This document shows, piece by piece, positions 1 to 7,205 of a stretch of 35,607 bases of DNA (within the stretch, counting starts at the first letter, position 1; every line of letters begins with the position of its first letter). The notes beneath the pieces were generated by a model. That model saw only the letters and a program-made list of their open reading frames with translations. It ran no database searches and had not been told where the DNA came from. Both the position numbers and the translations under genes were made by a program. The stretch is from Deltaproteobacteria bacterium (GTDB taxonomy: Bacteria; Desulfobacterota; Binatia; UBA12015), in contig VFKT01000347.1 of assembly GCA_009885395.1 (NCBI GenBank), positions 1 to 35,607 of the forward strand, given 5' to 3'.

Positions 1-533
1 CGAGGTTCTCGCACTCACGCATCGGCCGGCGGGCGTCGAACGAGTTCTGCGGCAACCGTGCGAAACGCCGGTTGTGGTCCGCCTTGAACTCCGGCAGGTA
101 CGCTTGGCCGGCGGCCATGTCGTTGATCCCGCGCAGCCGCAGTTCTTTCACCAAGCGGTCCTGCAGCGTGCGGTTGGCGCGCTCAACGCGCCCCTTGGCC
201 TGCGGAGAGTTGGCGCAGATCATCTCGATGTTGAGACGCGTTGATCGCGCGGCCGAACTGCGAAAGGCCCGTTCCACCTGCTGCATTCTCGCCCCCGGCG
301 ACGCGAAAGACGCTCAATTTGTCATTGTAGAATGCGACCGGCTTGCCATGTTGCTCCAGGCACGAGCGCGTCGACGCAAAGTAGTCGTAGGTTGATTCCG
401 ATTTAGCGAACCGAAGCTCCTCGAGCTTGCTGGTCGCGTCGTCGATGTAGACGAGCAGGGTGCAGGCAGGGCCACGATCCTCCAACCAGGCGTGCCGGCT
501 ACCGTCGATCTGGACGAGTTGACCGGCGCCGCG
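1..533 (-). pseudogene. Remnant of an ISNCY/IS1202-like transposase (integrase catalytic core)
   Basis: Read on the minus strand, the segment gives a DDE integrase core. It includes GQLVQIDGSRHAWLEDRG and then LLVYIDDATSKL, the usual two blocks around the first catalytic Asp, followed by HGKPVAFYNDKLSVFRV and FGRAIN. Near position 236 one extra base shifts the frame. The downstream frame then continues cleanly as LNIEMICANSPQAKGRVERA and further RxxFA-type sequence to the window edge. The N-terminal HTH part is absent upstream of about 533, where the sequence turns into a direct repeat and a DUF4143 remnant. It is therefore truncated and frameshifted. Family placement comes from recognised motif order, not a search. 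The 3' end and any terminal inverted repeat lie outside the window. Confidence 0.8.
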
Positions 534-583
534 CGCGGCGCTCGCGAGGCTGGTAGGTCCGCCGCGCGCGGTGCTCGCGAGGC
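528..583. repeat. Two 23-bp direct repeats at the junction of two gene remnants
   Basis: The sequence at 528-550 recurs at 561-583 with a single mismatch (c539 versus t572), a period of 33 bp. It lies exactly between the transposase remnant and the DUF4143 remnant, so it may mark a rearrangement junction. Confidence 0.8.
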
Positions 584-610
584 CTCGAAGTCGGCGATTG
601 GACGACGCGA

Positions 611-768
611 CGCGACCTTTTCGACCACCTGCTCGAATCGTTCGTGGTGCAGCAGCTCATCGCCCAGGCCGGACGGACCGACCCGGACCTGCGGTTCTGG
701 CACTATCGCTCCCGACCGCGGACCCCCGCATCCTCGCCGTGCCTCTTTCGGAACTGTGGAGACAATGA
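611..768 (+). pseudogene. Internally deleted remnant of a DUF4143-type AAA ATPase
   Basis: In the frame starting at 611 the plus strand reads RDLFDHLLESFVVQQLIAQ followed by FWHYRSR. This resembles the start of the C-terminal DUF4143 domain (LFEhFVvqEL... then yWR-like). In the next frame, ending with TGA at 766-768, the last residues are ILAVPLSELWRQ, which resembles the usual C-terminal end of these proteins (RlwAVPLsaLW). The residues normally between them (roughly 70-100) are missing and the frame changes around 690-715. I therefore read one ancestral gene with an internal deletion and no N-terminal AAA part. The short match makes the family call moderately secure. Confidence 0.55.
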
Positions 769-872
769 CAGGGAAGCACGATAGGCTCTCGCCAGCCCGG
801 CTGTAATCGGAAAATGGGCGACGGCAAGCGGTGCCCTCGGGAGGTCGCGCGTCCGCGTCTGAGGGCCTGCGA

Positions 873-1967
873 TCAGGCGTGTGAGTGCGCCGCGGGTCGG
901 TCGGCCCCGGCGAGGCCAAGATCCCGGCTCAGCGTGCGGGCCAACTCGCGGAAGCGCAGCGCCGCCGGGCTGGCCGGGTCACTCGCAACAATGGGCGTGC
1001 CTTCGTCGCCGCGGGCACCGATCGCAGGAATCAACGGGATGCTGCCGAGATAGGGCAGCGAGAGCTCGGCGGCGAGGCGCTGGCCGCCGCCCCTACCAAA
1101 AATCGCCGTTTCGTGGTCGCAATGCGGGCAGACGTAGCCACTCATATTTTCGAGCACGCCCAACACCGGAACCTTCATCTGCTGGAACATTTTCATGCCG
1201 CGCCGAACGTCAGCCAGCGCGACTTCTTGCGGTGTGGTGACGATCAGGCCGCCGTCCATTTCGATCTGCTGCGCGAGCGTGAGTTGCACGTCTCCCGTCC
1301 CTGGAGGCAAGTCAAGTACCAGCACGTCGAGATCCCCCCATTCGACGTTGAAGAGAAATTCGCGCACCAGTTTGGTCACCATCGGGCCGCGCCAGATCAC
1401 GGCCTGTTCGCGTTCAACAAAAAGACCCATTGACACCATCGATATACCGTGCGCGAGCACCGGCACGATGCGTTTTTCTGCCGTGACCTGGGTTCGGCTT
1501 CCCTCGACGCCGAGCAGCAGCGTGGTGCTTGGCCCGTAGACATCGGCATCGAGCAGGCCGGCACGCAGGCCTTCCGCCGCCAGTGCCAGTGCAATATTGG
1601 ACGCGACGGTCGATTTGCCGACGCCACCCTTGCCGCTCGCCACCGCGAGGATGGTGCGGACGCCGGGAATCCGTTTATGCGGGCTGTGCTGAGGCGCTTC
1701 GGCGCGCGCCGCGGCGGGGTTTCCAGCGGCCGCCACCTCGACGATTTCCAGCGGCGGCAAGCCCGGAATTTCGCGCAGCCTGGCTTCGATCTCGGGCCGG
1801 ATGCGCTCGAGCAGGTCTGGCACACCCTGCGGCGGGGCCAGGACGATGCGAGTGCGGTCGCTCTCGACGACCACCTCGCGCACCACACCGAAGGACACGA
1901 TATCCCGCGAAAATCCGGGGAACTTGATCTGTCGGAGTGCGGCTTGGACATCTTCGAGGTGTGGCAT
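873..1967 (-). CDS. mrp: Mrp/ApbC-family P-loop ATPase, iron-sulfur cluster carrier
   Basis: A cytosolic scaffold/carrier that, in this family, holds an Fe-S cluster at a dimer interface and passes it to apoproteins using ATP. The 364-aa product has an N-terminal MIP18/DUF59-like domain (about residues 4-75), an Ala/Pro linker, then the ATPase core. That core has the deviant Walker A GKGGVGKST at 112-120, the Walker B-like region VLVLDLPPGTGD near 216-226, and a CPHC motif at 280-283 that supplies the bridging cysteines. An ATG at 1967 gives the normal start with the DUF59 helix. The frame stays open upstream to 2258, but that extension is Arg/Pro-rich and unlike the family. No strong ribosome site precedes it. 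It stands alone, convergent with debris downstream and divergent from the HTH gene at 2419. Confidence 0.93.
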   Translation of the reverse strand: MPHLEDVQAALRQIKFPGFSRDIVSFGVVREVVVESDRTRIVLAPPQGVPDLLERIRPEIEARLREIPGLPPLEIVEVAAAGNPAAARAEAPQHSPHKRIPGVRTILAVASGKGGVGKSTVASNIALALAAEGLRAGLLDADVYGPSTTLLLGVEGSRTQVTAEKRIVPVLAHGISMVSMGLFVEREQAVIWRGPMVTKLVREFLFNVEWGDLDVLVLDLPPGTGDVQLTLAQQIEMDGGLIVTTPQEVALADVRRGMKMFQQMKVPVLGVLENMSGYVCPHCDHETAIFGRGGGQRLAAELSLPYLGSIPLIPAIGARGDEGTPIVASDPASPAALRFRELARTLSRDLGLAGADRPAAHSHA

Positions 1968-2221
1968 CGGCGGGAACCCTAGCCGACGCCCCCGGCGACC
2001 TCGACCCAGACCCGTTCGACCGGGAAGGGCAGGAGACCGAGGCCCCAACTGGCGGTGGGTGAGCGTCGGTGCCGGCCGACCCTTCTGCGTGGGTGCGAAC
2101 TCGTCCCCCGGGGCCGTGCTGGTACCGCGGAAGCCTCGGCGACGGTCGACCTGCGTCGCAACCGCATCACGGAGCGGCGAAGACTTAACGCAGGCCGCAT
2201 CCCGAGTGCTGGCGCGCCTGC

Positions 2222-2238
2222 GAAAACAGGCTGTTTTC
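2222..2238. promoter_or_regulatory. Perfect 17-bp palindrome, candidate operator
   Basis: GAAAACAG-G-CTGTTTTC: both 8-bp arms match perfectly around one central base. It is AT-rich inside a GC-rich gap, between divergently transcribed mrp and an XRE-type regulator gene. The length and symmetry suit a dimeric regulator site. Which protein binds is unknown; the neighbouring HTH protein is an obvious candidate. Confidence 0.5.
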
Positions 2239-2337
2239 CCGGGCCTTTGCGCTGGCACCGTCTTTGCTGCTGCGGTCTATCGGGTCGTTCGCGACTCGGA
2301 CTGTCGCAGAAGGCGGCGGTCGAAATGAGGTTGGCCC

Positions 2338-2403
2338 CGGACGGGTTTCCGTCCGTGCGTCCTGCGGCGCGATTGGGCTTGGGTGGTGGGCAGACGCACG
2401 GAC
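2338..2403 (+). promoter_or_regulatory. Two mutually exclusive hairpins just before the HTH gene's ribosome site
   Basis: Stem A pairs CGGACGG (2338-2344) with CCGTCCG (2349-2355) over a 4-nt loop. Stem B pairs GTCCGTGCGTC (2351-2361) with GACGCACGGAC (2393-2403), 11 perfect base pairs. The arms share 2351-2355, so only one stem can form. Stem B ends directly against the ribosome site GGAGGA at 2405-2410. This is an attenuator-like arrangement; function is inferred. Confidence 0.4.
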
Positions 2404-2418
2404 CGGAGGAAAAACGTG

Positions 2419-2682
2419 ATGATGACAGATGAATTATCGGGCAACGAAATCAAATCGCTTCGCAAAAGCTTGGGCCTCACCCAGGAAGAGTTCGCGCATG
2501 CGGTTGCCGTGACCTTCTCGACGGTGAATCGCTGGGAAAACGGCCATGCCAAGCCGAGCAAGCTGGCACGTCGGGCGATCGAATCGGTTTCGGCCCGCCG
2601 CACGGTTTCGCGTTCCGCCGCGGCCGATAGCGGCCACTCGATCGACGAACTCTCGCGCTACGGCTCGTTGCAGCACGCTTGA
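2419..2682 (+). CDS. Small XRE/HTH_3-type transcriptional regulator
   Basis: An 87-aa DNA-binding protein built almost entirely of one helix-turn-helix domain. The segment IKSLRKSLGLTQEEFAHAVA and then FSTVNRWENGHAKPSKLA (residues 11-50) is the classic Cro/CI-type HTH with the WENG turn. The C-terminal tail is Ser/Ala/Arg-rich and probably disordered. GGAGGA at 2405-2410 lies 8 nt before the ATG at 2419; a GTG at 2416 or the next ATG at 2422 are alternatives. No toxin gene sits next to it, so it is more likely a solitary regulator than an antitoxin. Hairpins and a palindrome upstream suggest self-control. A hairpin follows the stop. Confidence 0.85.
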   Translation: MMTDELSGNEIKSLRKSLGLTQEEFAHAVAVTFSTVNRWENGHAKPSKLARRAIESVSARRTVSRSAAADSGHSIDELSRYGSLQHA

Positions 2683-2689
2683 AGACGGA

Positions 2690-2719
2690 CGGGGGCTTGC
2701 GTTGCAGCGCAAGTCCCCG
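2690..2719 (+). terminator. Hairpin after the HTH gene (no U-tract)
   Basis: Arms at 2690-2701 and 2708-2719 form a 12-bp stem with one G-U pair and a 6-nt loop, 8 nt after the stop of the HTH gene. No run of T follows, so termination may be weak or factor-dependent. Confidence 0.4.
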
Positions 2720-2864
2720 CTCCTCGAAGGGGGGCCTTCGACCAAAGACCTGCCGAGGACGATTGGCGCGGCGTCGGTGGATGGCACCCGGCGTGCGTCG
2801 GGGGGCGTGCCTCGGCTACACCTCAGGGACGATCAACGCGGGCCCATCCCCACGTTCGCGACTT

Positions 2865-4118
2865 TTGGCTCCGGCCAGTTGCGATACTCTCGTGGCGCTT
2901 GGCCCCGCCACGCGCCGCGGCCACGCGATCTTCGCCAAAAACAGTGATCGACCGCCTGGCGAATGCCAGCCGCTGGTCCTGATCGAGAGGGCGACGCATG
3001 CGAAAGGGGCTCGTGTCCGCTGCCAGTACCTCGATGTCGCGCAAGTCCGGCAAACGCATCGCGTCCTCGGTTCGAGCCCGGTCTGGCTCTGGGGCTTCGA
3101 GCACGGACTGAACGAGCACGGCGTCGCGATCGGCAACGAGACCATCTTCACGCACGAGGCCCCCGCCGCGACGGGCCTCCTTGGCATGGACCTCGTCCGG
3201 TTTGGCCTCGAACGTGGGGCCACCGCGGCCGAAGCGTGTCAGGCGATCATCGAATTGATCGAAACCCACGGCCAGGGCGGCTCCGGTTGGCGCGAATTCC
3301 CCTTCGCTTACAACAGTTCGTTTCTGCTCGCCGACCCGGGCGAAGGCTGGATCCTCGAAGCCGCCGGTCGTCGTTGGGCAGCGCGACGTGTGCACGAGGT
3401 CGATTCGATCTCGAACCAGGTGACGATTGCCGCGGATTGGCAGCGCCTTTCCCGCGATGCCATCGCGCATGCCCGCGATCTTCCCGGAGAGGTGCGCGAG
3501 CCTTTCGATTTCGAGGCGGCCTACCGCGATGCCACGACGATCACCCCGGCACTTGCGGCCGGTCGGCTGCGTTGCTCGCGTTCGTTGTTGGCGGCCGGGC
3601 GTGGCGACCACGATCCGTTTTCGATGCGTCGCCTTCTGCGCGACCATGACGGGCACGGCGAGCGTTTCCGCCCGGTGGAATCGCACGAAGACGAGCAGTT
3701 CTACACTCTCTGCATGCACCAGGGGTTGAGCCGCACCACCGCGGCCATGCTGGCCGAACTCGAGGCGGTGCCAACGGGACCGCGGCTCGCCTGGATCGCC
3801 TTCGGTCGGCCGTGTGCCTCGGTTTTTTTGCCCGTGTTTGTTGGCCCGACGCTGCCGGCCGTTTTGACCGAGGGGACGGTTGAGGAGGGGGCCTCGCTGT
3901 GGTGGGATTTCGAGCGACTTGGTGCCGCGGTCGATGCCTCGCCCGATTGCATTGAGGCTTTGCGCGCTGCGCTCGACCCGCTTCAGGTGGCAATCGATGT
4001 GGCGCTTGAAAACGCCCTAAGGGCGGGTCTGAGCGAAGATGTCGCGTTCGAGCTTTCGGCAGCGCTGGCTGAACGTGCCGCCGTCGCGGTGCGCGCCGCT
4101 AGGACTTTGCTGGGCTGA
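2865..4118 (+). CDS. Secernin / C69-family peptidase-like protein (Ntn-hydrolase fold)
   Basis: About 417 aa, the usual secernin length. The N-terminal motif SCDTLVALG places a Cys that, in C69 peptidases, becomes the nucleophile after removal of a short leader. The motifs AIFAKNSDRPPGE, WLWGFEHGLNEHGVAIGNE, AYNSSFLLAD and EDEQFYTLCMHQ follow in family order. Bacterial members are presumed dipeptidases or amidohydrolases with cytosolic location; the substrate is unknown. The start is uncertain. The TTG at 2865 puts the Cys at residue 6 but has no clear ribosome site; an ATG at 2781 would add 28 residues and also lacks a good one. The gene follows the HTH regulator on the same strand, about 180 bp away. 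Confidence 0.85.
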   Translation: MAPASCDTLVALGPATRRGHAIFAKNSDRPPGECQPLVLIERATHAKGARVRCQYLDVAQVRQTHRVLGSSPVWLWGFEHGLNEHGVAIGNETIFTHEAPAATGLLGMDLVRFGLERGATAAEACQAIIELIETHGQGGSGWREFPFAYNSSFLLADPGEGWILEAAGRRWAARRVHEVDSISNQVTIAADWQRLSRDAIAHARDLPGEVREPFDFEAAYRDATTITPALAAGRLRCSRSLLAAGRGDHDPFSMRRLLRDHDGHGERFRPVESHEDEQFYTLCMHQGLSRTTAAMLAELEAVPTGPRLAWIAFGRPCASVFLPVFVGPTLPAVLTEGTVEEGASLWWDFERLGAAVDASPDCIEALRAALDPLQVAIDVALENALRAGLSEDVAFELSAALAERAAVAVRAARTLLG

Positions 4119-4274
4119 GTTCGCTGGCCGGCCCGGTTCCGAACGCAGGCTCTCGCCTCTGGCTGACCTCGGGCCCGGCGTCGCGCCGAAGTGCGGGCAA
4201 TCCAGATCGCCGCACTCCGGCGCGCGCCGGAACCGTCCTGCTGTTGCTGAAATGGGTCGAACTTCATCACGCGC

Positions 4275-4514
4275 TCAAGCCGCCTTGCGCGTCGCGATGA
4301 CCTCGGTCGCCTCGGGGTCGACCAGAAACGACTCCATCGGCTGCCCGGAGTAGCGGGCGATCCGGAAGAGCACGTCGGTCGTGGGGACACGCCCATTCAG
4401 ATAGTTGTAGACGGCCGAGAGGCTCAAGCCCACGTCGTAGGCAAAGGCTTTGGGCTCGTCGCGGATGATTTCCCTCATTTTCCGGGTGAACACGCCTGGG
4501 TCAATGTTCTGCAT
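4275..4514 (-). CDS. Small helix-turn-helix protein (79 aa)
   Basis: A short protein with an HTH-like core: FTRKMREIIRDEPKAFAYD followed by GLSLSAVYNYLNGRVPTTD resembles the recognition turn of XRE or repressor-type proteins. The C-terminal part (SFLVDPEATEVIATRKAA) has no recognised domain. The start is well supported: the ATG at 4512-4514 is preceded on the minus strand by AAAGGAGA (4522-4529 region) at good spacing. It is probably a regulator; no partner gene is adjacent. A strong terminator lies upstream on the same strand, so it must have its own promoter in 4515-4575. Confidence 0.7.
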   Translation of the reverse strand: MQNIDPGVFTRKMREIIRDEPKAFAYDVGLSLSAVYNYLNGRVPTTDVLFRIARYSGQPMESFLVDPEATEVIATRKAA

Positions 4515-4574
4515 GATCGATTCTCCTTTCTTGCCGGCAACCGGCCGGCTACCGGGTTGTTGATCGACGAAAAC

Positions 4575-4609
4575 GAAAAAAGGCCGCCGAGCTTTCGCCC
4601 GGTGGCCTT
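4575..4609 (-). terminator. Strong rho-independent terminator, minus strand
   Basis: A stem of about 12 bp (4580-4592 with 4597-4609; one mismatch, one G-U) is followed on the minus strand by six U, from the A-run at 4576-4581. It ends transcripts coming from the 4646-4831 small gene and/or the ABC-F gene, and isolates the 79-aa HTH gene. Confidence 0.8.
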
Positions 4610-4645
4610 CCTTCGATCCGAGGATCGTTCCAGATCTGTTTGGTC

Positions 4646-4831
4646 TCAGCTCTGGAGGGTCCTCCTTTGGAAGCCACCGGGCATCCGGCCCGAGTCGACT
4701 TTGCGCGTCATCCACGCTTGGCGAATTCGGGTCCGAAGCGCCGGAACTACGACCGTACAGACGGCGAACGCATGTACCGGGCGCAGCTCACCCAGATGGG
4801 TGCTGGCGGTCTGTGTTGCGTTCGTCGTCAT
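4646..4831 (-). CDS. Possible 61-aa small protein
   Basis: This open frame has an ATG at 4829-4831, preceded on the minus strand by GGAGAG with a 6-nt spacer, and it stops 36 nt before a strong terminator. That geometry suits a real short gene. The product has a hydrophobic stretch (VHAFAVCTVVVPAL) in the middle and a basic C-terminus; no family is recognised. It fills the gap after the ABC-F gene, so the alternative is simply a long 3' untranslated region. Confidence 0.35.
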   Translation of the reverse strand: MTTNATQTASTHLGELRPVHAFAVCTVVVPALRTRIRQAWMTRKVDSGRMPGGFQRRTLQS

Positions 4832-4920
4832 GCGGGACTCTCCGTTGCCTTGAGGACTGTCTTTCCACAGCCGCCAGGCTTGCGCAAGGCAGGGGTTTCC
4901 ACGTTCGTGGTCGGGGCTAT

Positions 4921-4949
4921 CCGGCTTGAGGAAGGGCCCCTTCAGCCGG
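4921..4949 (-). terminator. Hairpin overlapping the ABC-F stop codon
   Basis: GAAGGG-C-CCCTTC (4931-4943) is flanked by a second pairing, CCGGC (4921-4925) with GCCGG (4945-4949). It spans the stop codon of the ABC-F gene. No U-tract follows on the minus strand, so it may protect the mRNA end rather than terminate. Confidence 0.3.
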
Positions 4950-7089
4950 GATCGGCGCCCATCTCTGTCGTGATCTTTTCGATCGATTCCATCAGTTCGG
5001 TCCAGCGATCGACTGCGGTCTTGAGGTCGCGGTTCGTCCAGGCGTGGGAGGTCCCGAGCTCGGCCGGGGAGGTGCTCGCATGGGCGGCGGGGTCGGCCAG
5101 TTGGGCTTCGAGGGCGGCCTGCTCGGTCTCGAGCCTTTTGACCTCGCGTTCGGTCTGCTCCAGATCCCGGCGCAAATCGCGGGTGCGGCGGGAGAGTTCG
5201 TTACGGCGTTCCGCCTCGAGACGCTTGCCCTCACGGCGGGCGCTTTTCGAGAGATCTGGTGCGGGTTGTTTGACCGTCGGCGGGGTGGCGCCTGCGGGCG
5301 CAGTTCTTGCCGTCGAAGGTCGCGCGGCAGAAGCGAGCGTGGCTTTTGTCGTCAAGAACCGGGTTATCGGCTGGGGCGCGGCCTTTGCCGTCGAAGGTCG
5401 CGCGGCAGGCCGGGCCGTGGCTTTCGCCGTCGAGGGTCGGGCAGCAGGCGTTTCCGCGGCTTCCTCCGCCCGTTTGCGTTGCGCCCACTCGTAGGACTCC
5501 CAATCGCCGCGGTGGTCTTCGACCCCGGCGTGGTCGACCCGAATCACCCGGGACGCCAGCGTGCGGACGAAATGAAGATCATGGCTGACGAAGCAGAGAG
5601 TGCCTTCGTAGATTTTCAGCGCGTTGACGAGTGCATCGACCGAATCGACGTCGAGATGGATGGTCGGTTCGTCCATCAAGAAAACGCTGGGCGGATCAAG
5701 CAAGAGGAGAGCGAGCGCGAGCCTGGATTTCTCTCCCCCGCTCAAAACCGAAACCGGTTTCTGGACGTCATCACCGCGGAAGAGAAAGGCACCCAGCAGT
5801 GTTCGGAGTGCCGTCTCGCCGATCGACGCCCCAACCTGATTGGCGTTCTGGATGACCGTACTGCCGAGGTCAAGCATTTCGGCGCGATGCTGGGTGTAGA
5901 GGGCGGTGCGCACGCCCATTCCGACGCGGCGATCGCCGGCATCGGGCAGGATGGTTCCGGCCAGCAGGCCGAGTAGCGTGGATTTGCCCGCGCCATTGGG
6001 CCCAACCAACGCAATCTTTTCGCCGCGTTCGACGACCAGATGGAAGTTCTCGTAAAGAGGTCGTCCATCCCAGGATTTCTCGATGCCATCGAGTTCCAGT
6101 GTCACGCGCGCTGTGCGTTTCGGCTGCGGGAAGCGGAAGCCAAGGGTGGGACCGGCGCGCTCGACTTCGATACGATCTTCCCGCCCGAGTGCCTTGATTC
6201 GGCTCTGTACCTGGCTGGCCTTGCTGGCCTTGGCCCGGAAGCGCTCGATGAACTTCTCGGTTTCGCGTCGCCGTCGCGTCTGTGCCCCGGCGGCCGCAGT
6301 CAGTTGGATGAGTCGCTCTTCGCGCTGGCGCCGGTAATCGGAATAGCCACCTCGGTAGCGCACCAATTTCCCGCGATCGACTTCCACGATCTGCGTGACG
6401 ACGGTGTCGAGAAAGCTGCGATCATGGCTGACCACCAACACGCAGCCGTCGAATCGTGCCAGATGGGCCTGCAACCAGAGGACGGCATCCAGATCGAGAT
6501 GGTTGGTCGGTTCGTCCAGCACAAGAATATCGGGCGGATCGGCGAGCAGGCGAGCGAGTGCGGCGCGCATGATCCAGCCACCTGAGAACGTCGAAAGCGG
6601 ACGGATCTCGTCGCCGGGTTCGAAACCCAGGCCCGCGAGCGCGCGCCGGGCACGGGCTTCGCGTTGGTGTCCGCCGTGATGACGGAGTTGGTCGTGCAAA
6701 GTTCCGAACTCGTCGGCGAGGCGATGCTGAAGCTCTTCGGCCTCTGGGCCGTGGCGATGCGAGGCGCGTTCGATTTCGGCCTCGACGCGCTCGATGCCGA
6801 GCAGCACGGCCGCGAGGTGCTCGCCCGGCTCAAGAGCCAAATCGAGCGGGGTGCGGTCCGACGAGGGAAGGGCCTCCTGTGGCAGGTAGCCGACCGAGGT
6901 GCCGCGGCTCAGGTTGACCGTCCCCTCATCCGCCCGATCGAGACCGAGCACGAGCCGCAGCAGCGTCGTTTTGCCGGCACCGTTGGGGCCGACGATACCG
7001 ATCCGCTCGTCGTCCGAGATCTCGATCGAAACATCGTCGAGCAGGCGACGGGCGCCTACTTGACGGGTGACACGGGCAAACGAAATCAC
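4942..7089 (-). CDS. ABC-F family ATPase (duplicated ABC domains, ribosome-associated type)
   Basis: A 715-aa soluble protein without membrane segments, of the ABC-F class whose characterised members bind the ribosomal E-site and modulate translation. Domain 1 has Walker A GPNGAGKTT at 34-42, the signature LSTFSGGW near 165-172 and DEPTNHLD at 192-199. An Arg-rich inter-domain linker follows (about 255-310). Domain 2 has GPNGAGKST at 363-371, VLSGGEKSR at 448-456 and DEPTIHLD at 473-480, where Asn is replaced by Ile. Residues 549-600 are four 13-residue tandem repeats, then a charged coiled coil (about 615-710). A GTG at 7087-7089 is chosen as start, preceded on the minus strand by AGGAGAG. 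The domain layout with a C-terminal extension resembles Uup/YheS; the exact subgroup is not certain. Confidence 0.92.
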   Translation of the reverse strand: MISFARVTRQVGARRLLDDVSIEISDDERIGIVGPNGAGKTTLLRLVLGLDRADEGTVNLSRGTSVGYLPQEALPSSDRTPLDLALEPGEHLAAVLLGIERVEAEIERASHRHGPEAEELQHRLADEFGTLHDQLRHHGGHQREARARRALAGLGFEPGDEIRPLSTFSGGWIMRAALARLLADPPDILVLDEPTNHLDLDAVLWLQAHLARFDGCVLVVSHDRSFLDTVVTQIVEVDRGKLVRYRGGYSDYRRQREERLIQLTAAAGAQTRRRRETEKFIERFRAKASKASQVQSRIKALGREDRIEVERAGPTLGFRFPQPKRTARVTLELDGIEKSWDGRPLYENFHLVVERGEKIALVGPNGAGKSTLLGLLAGTILPDAGDRRVGMGVRTALYTQHRAEMLDLGSTVIQNANQVGASIGETALRTLLGAFLFRGDDVQKPVSVLSGGEKSRLALALLLLDPPSVFLMDEPTIHLDVDSVDALVNALKIYEGTLCFVSHDLHFVRTLASRVIRVDHAGVEDHRGDWESYEWAQRKRAEEAAETPAARPSTAKATARPAARPSTAKAAPQPITRFLTTKATLASAARPSTARTAPAGATPPTVKQPAPDLSKSARREGKRLEAERRNELSRRTRDLRRDLEQTEREVKRLETEQAALEAQLADPAAHASTSPAELGTSHAWTNRDLKTAVDRWTELMESIEKITTEMGADPG
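5290..5445 (-). repeat. Four tandem 39-bp (13-residue) repeats in the ABC-F linker
   Basis: Residues 549-600 of the ABC-F protein read AARPSTAKATARP, AARPSTAKAAPQP, ITRFLTTKATLAS, AARPSTARTAPAG. Copies 1, 2 and 4 are close; copy 3 is diverged. The repeat is in frame and makes a flexible Ala/Pro/Lys-rich tether before the C-terminal coiled coil. Confidence 0.85.
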
Positions 7090-7205
7090 GGCTCTCTCCT
7101 GGTGGTGGCGAGGGCACCCGAGGGCGACACGCCGGACACGTCTTCTGCTCGCCAGAGGCAGGCGCGGACCTTGACCTCTGGCACCGCAGTGAGCAGGCTT
7201 GGGCC

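Larger units (their letters stand above)
1968..2418. other. 451-bp divergent intergenic region with palindromes
   Basis: No gene is convincing here. The region separates mrp (-) from the HTH gene (+). It holds a perfect 8-1-8 palindrome at 2222-2238 and two mutually exclusive hairpins at 2338-2403, annotated separately. Confidence 0.6.

Noticed and set aside
314-919. 201-aa minus-strand open frame
   Set aside because: It crosses the DUF4143 remnant and the repeat, and its composition (Arg/Pro/Ala) is that of a shadow frame in GC-rich DNA.
1968-2258. 97-residue N-terminal extension of Mrp
   Set aside because: Arg/Pro/Gly-rich and not family-like; the ATG at 1967 gives the normal DUF59 N-terminus.
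2823-3719. 298-aa minus-strand open frame opposite the secernin gene
   Set aside because: Antisense shadow; the plus strand has clear family motifs over the same region.
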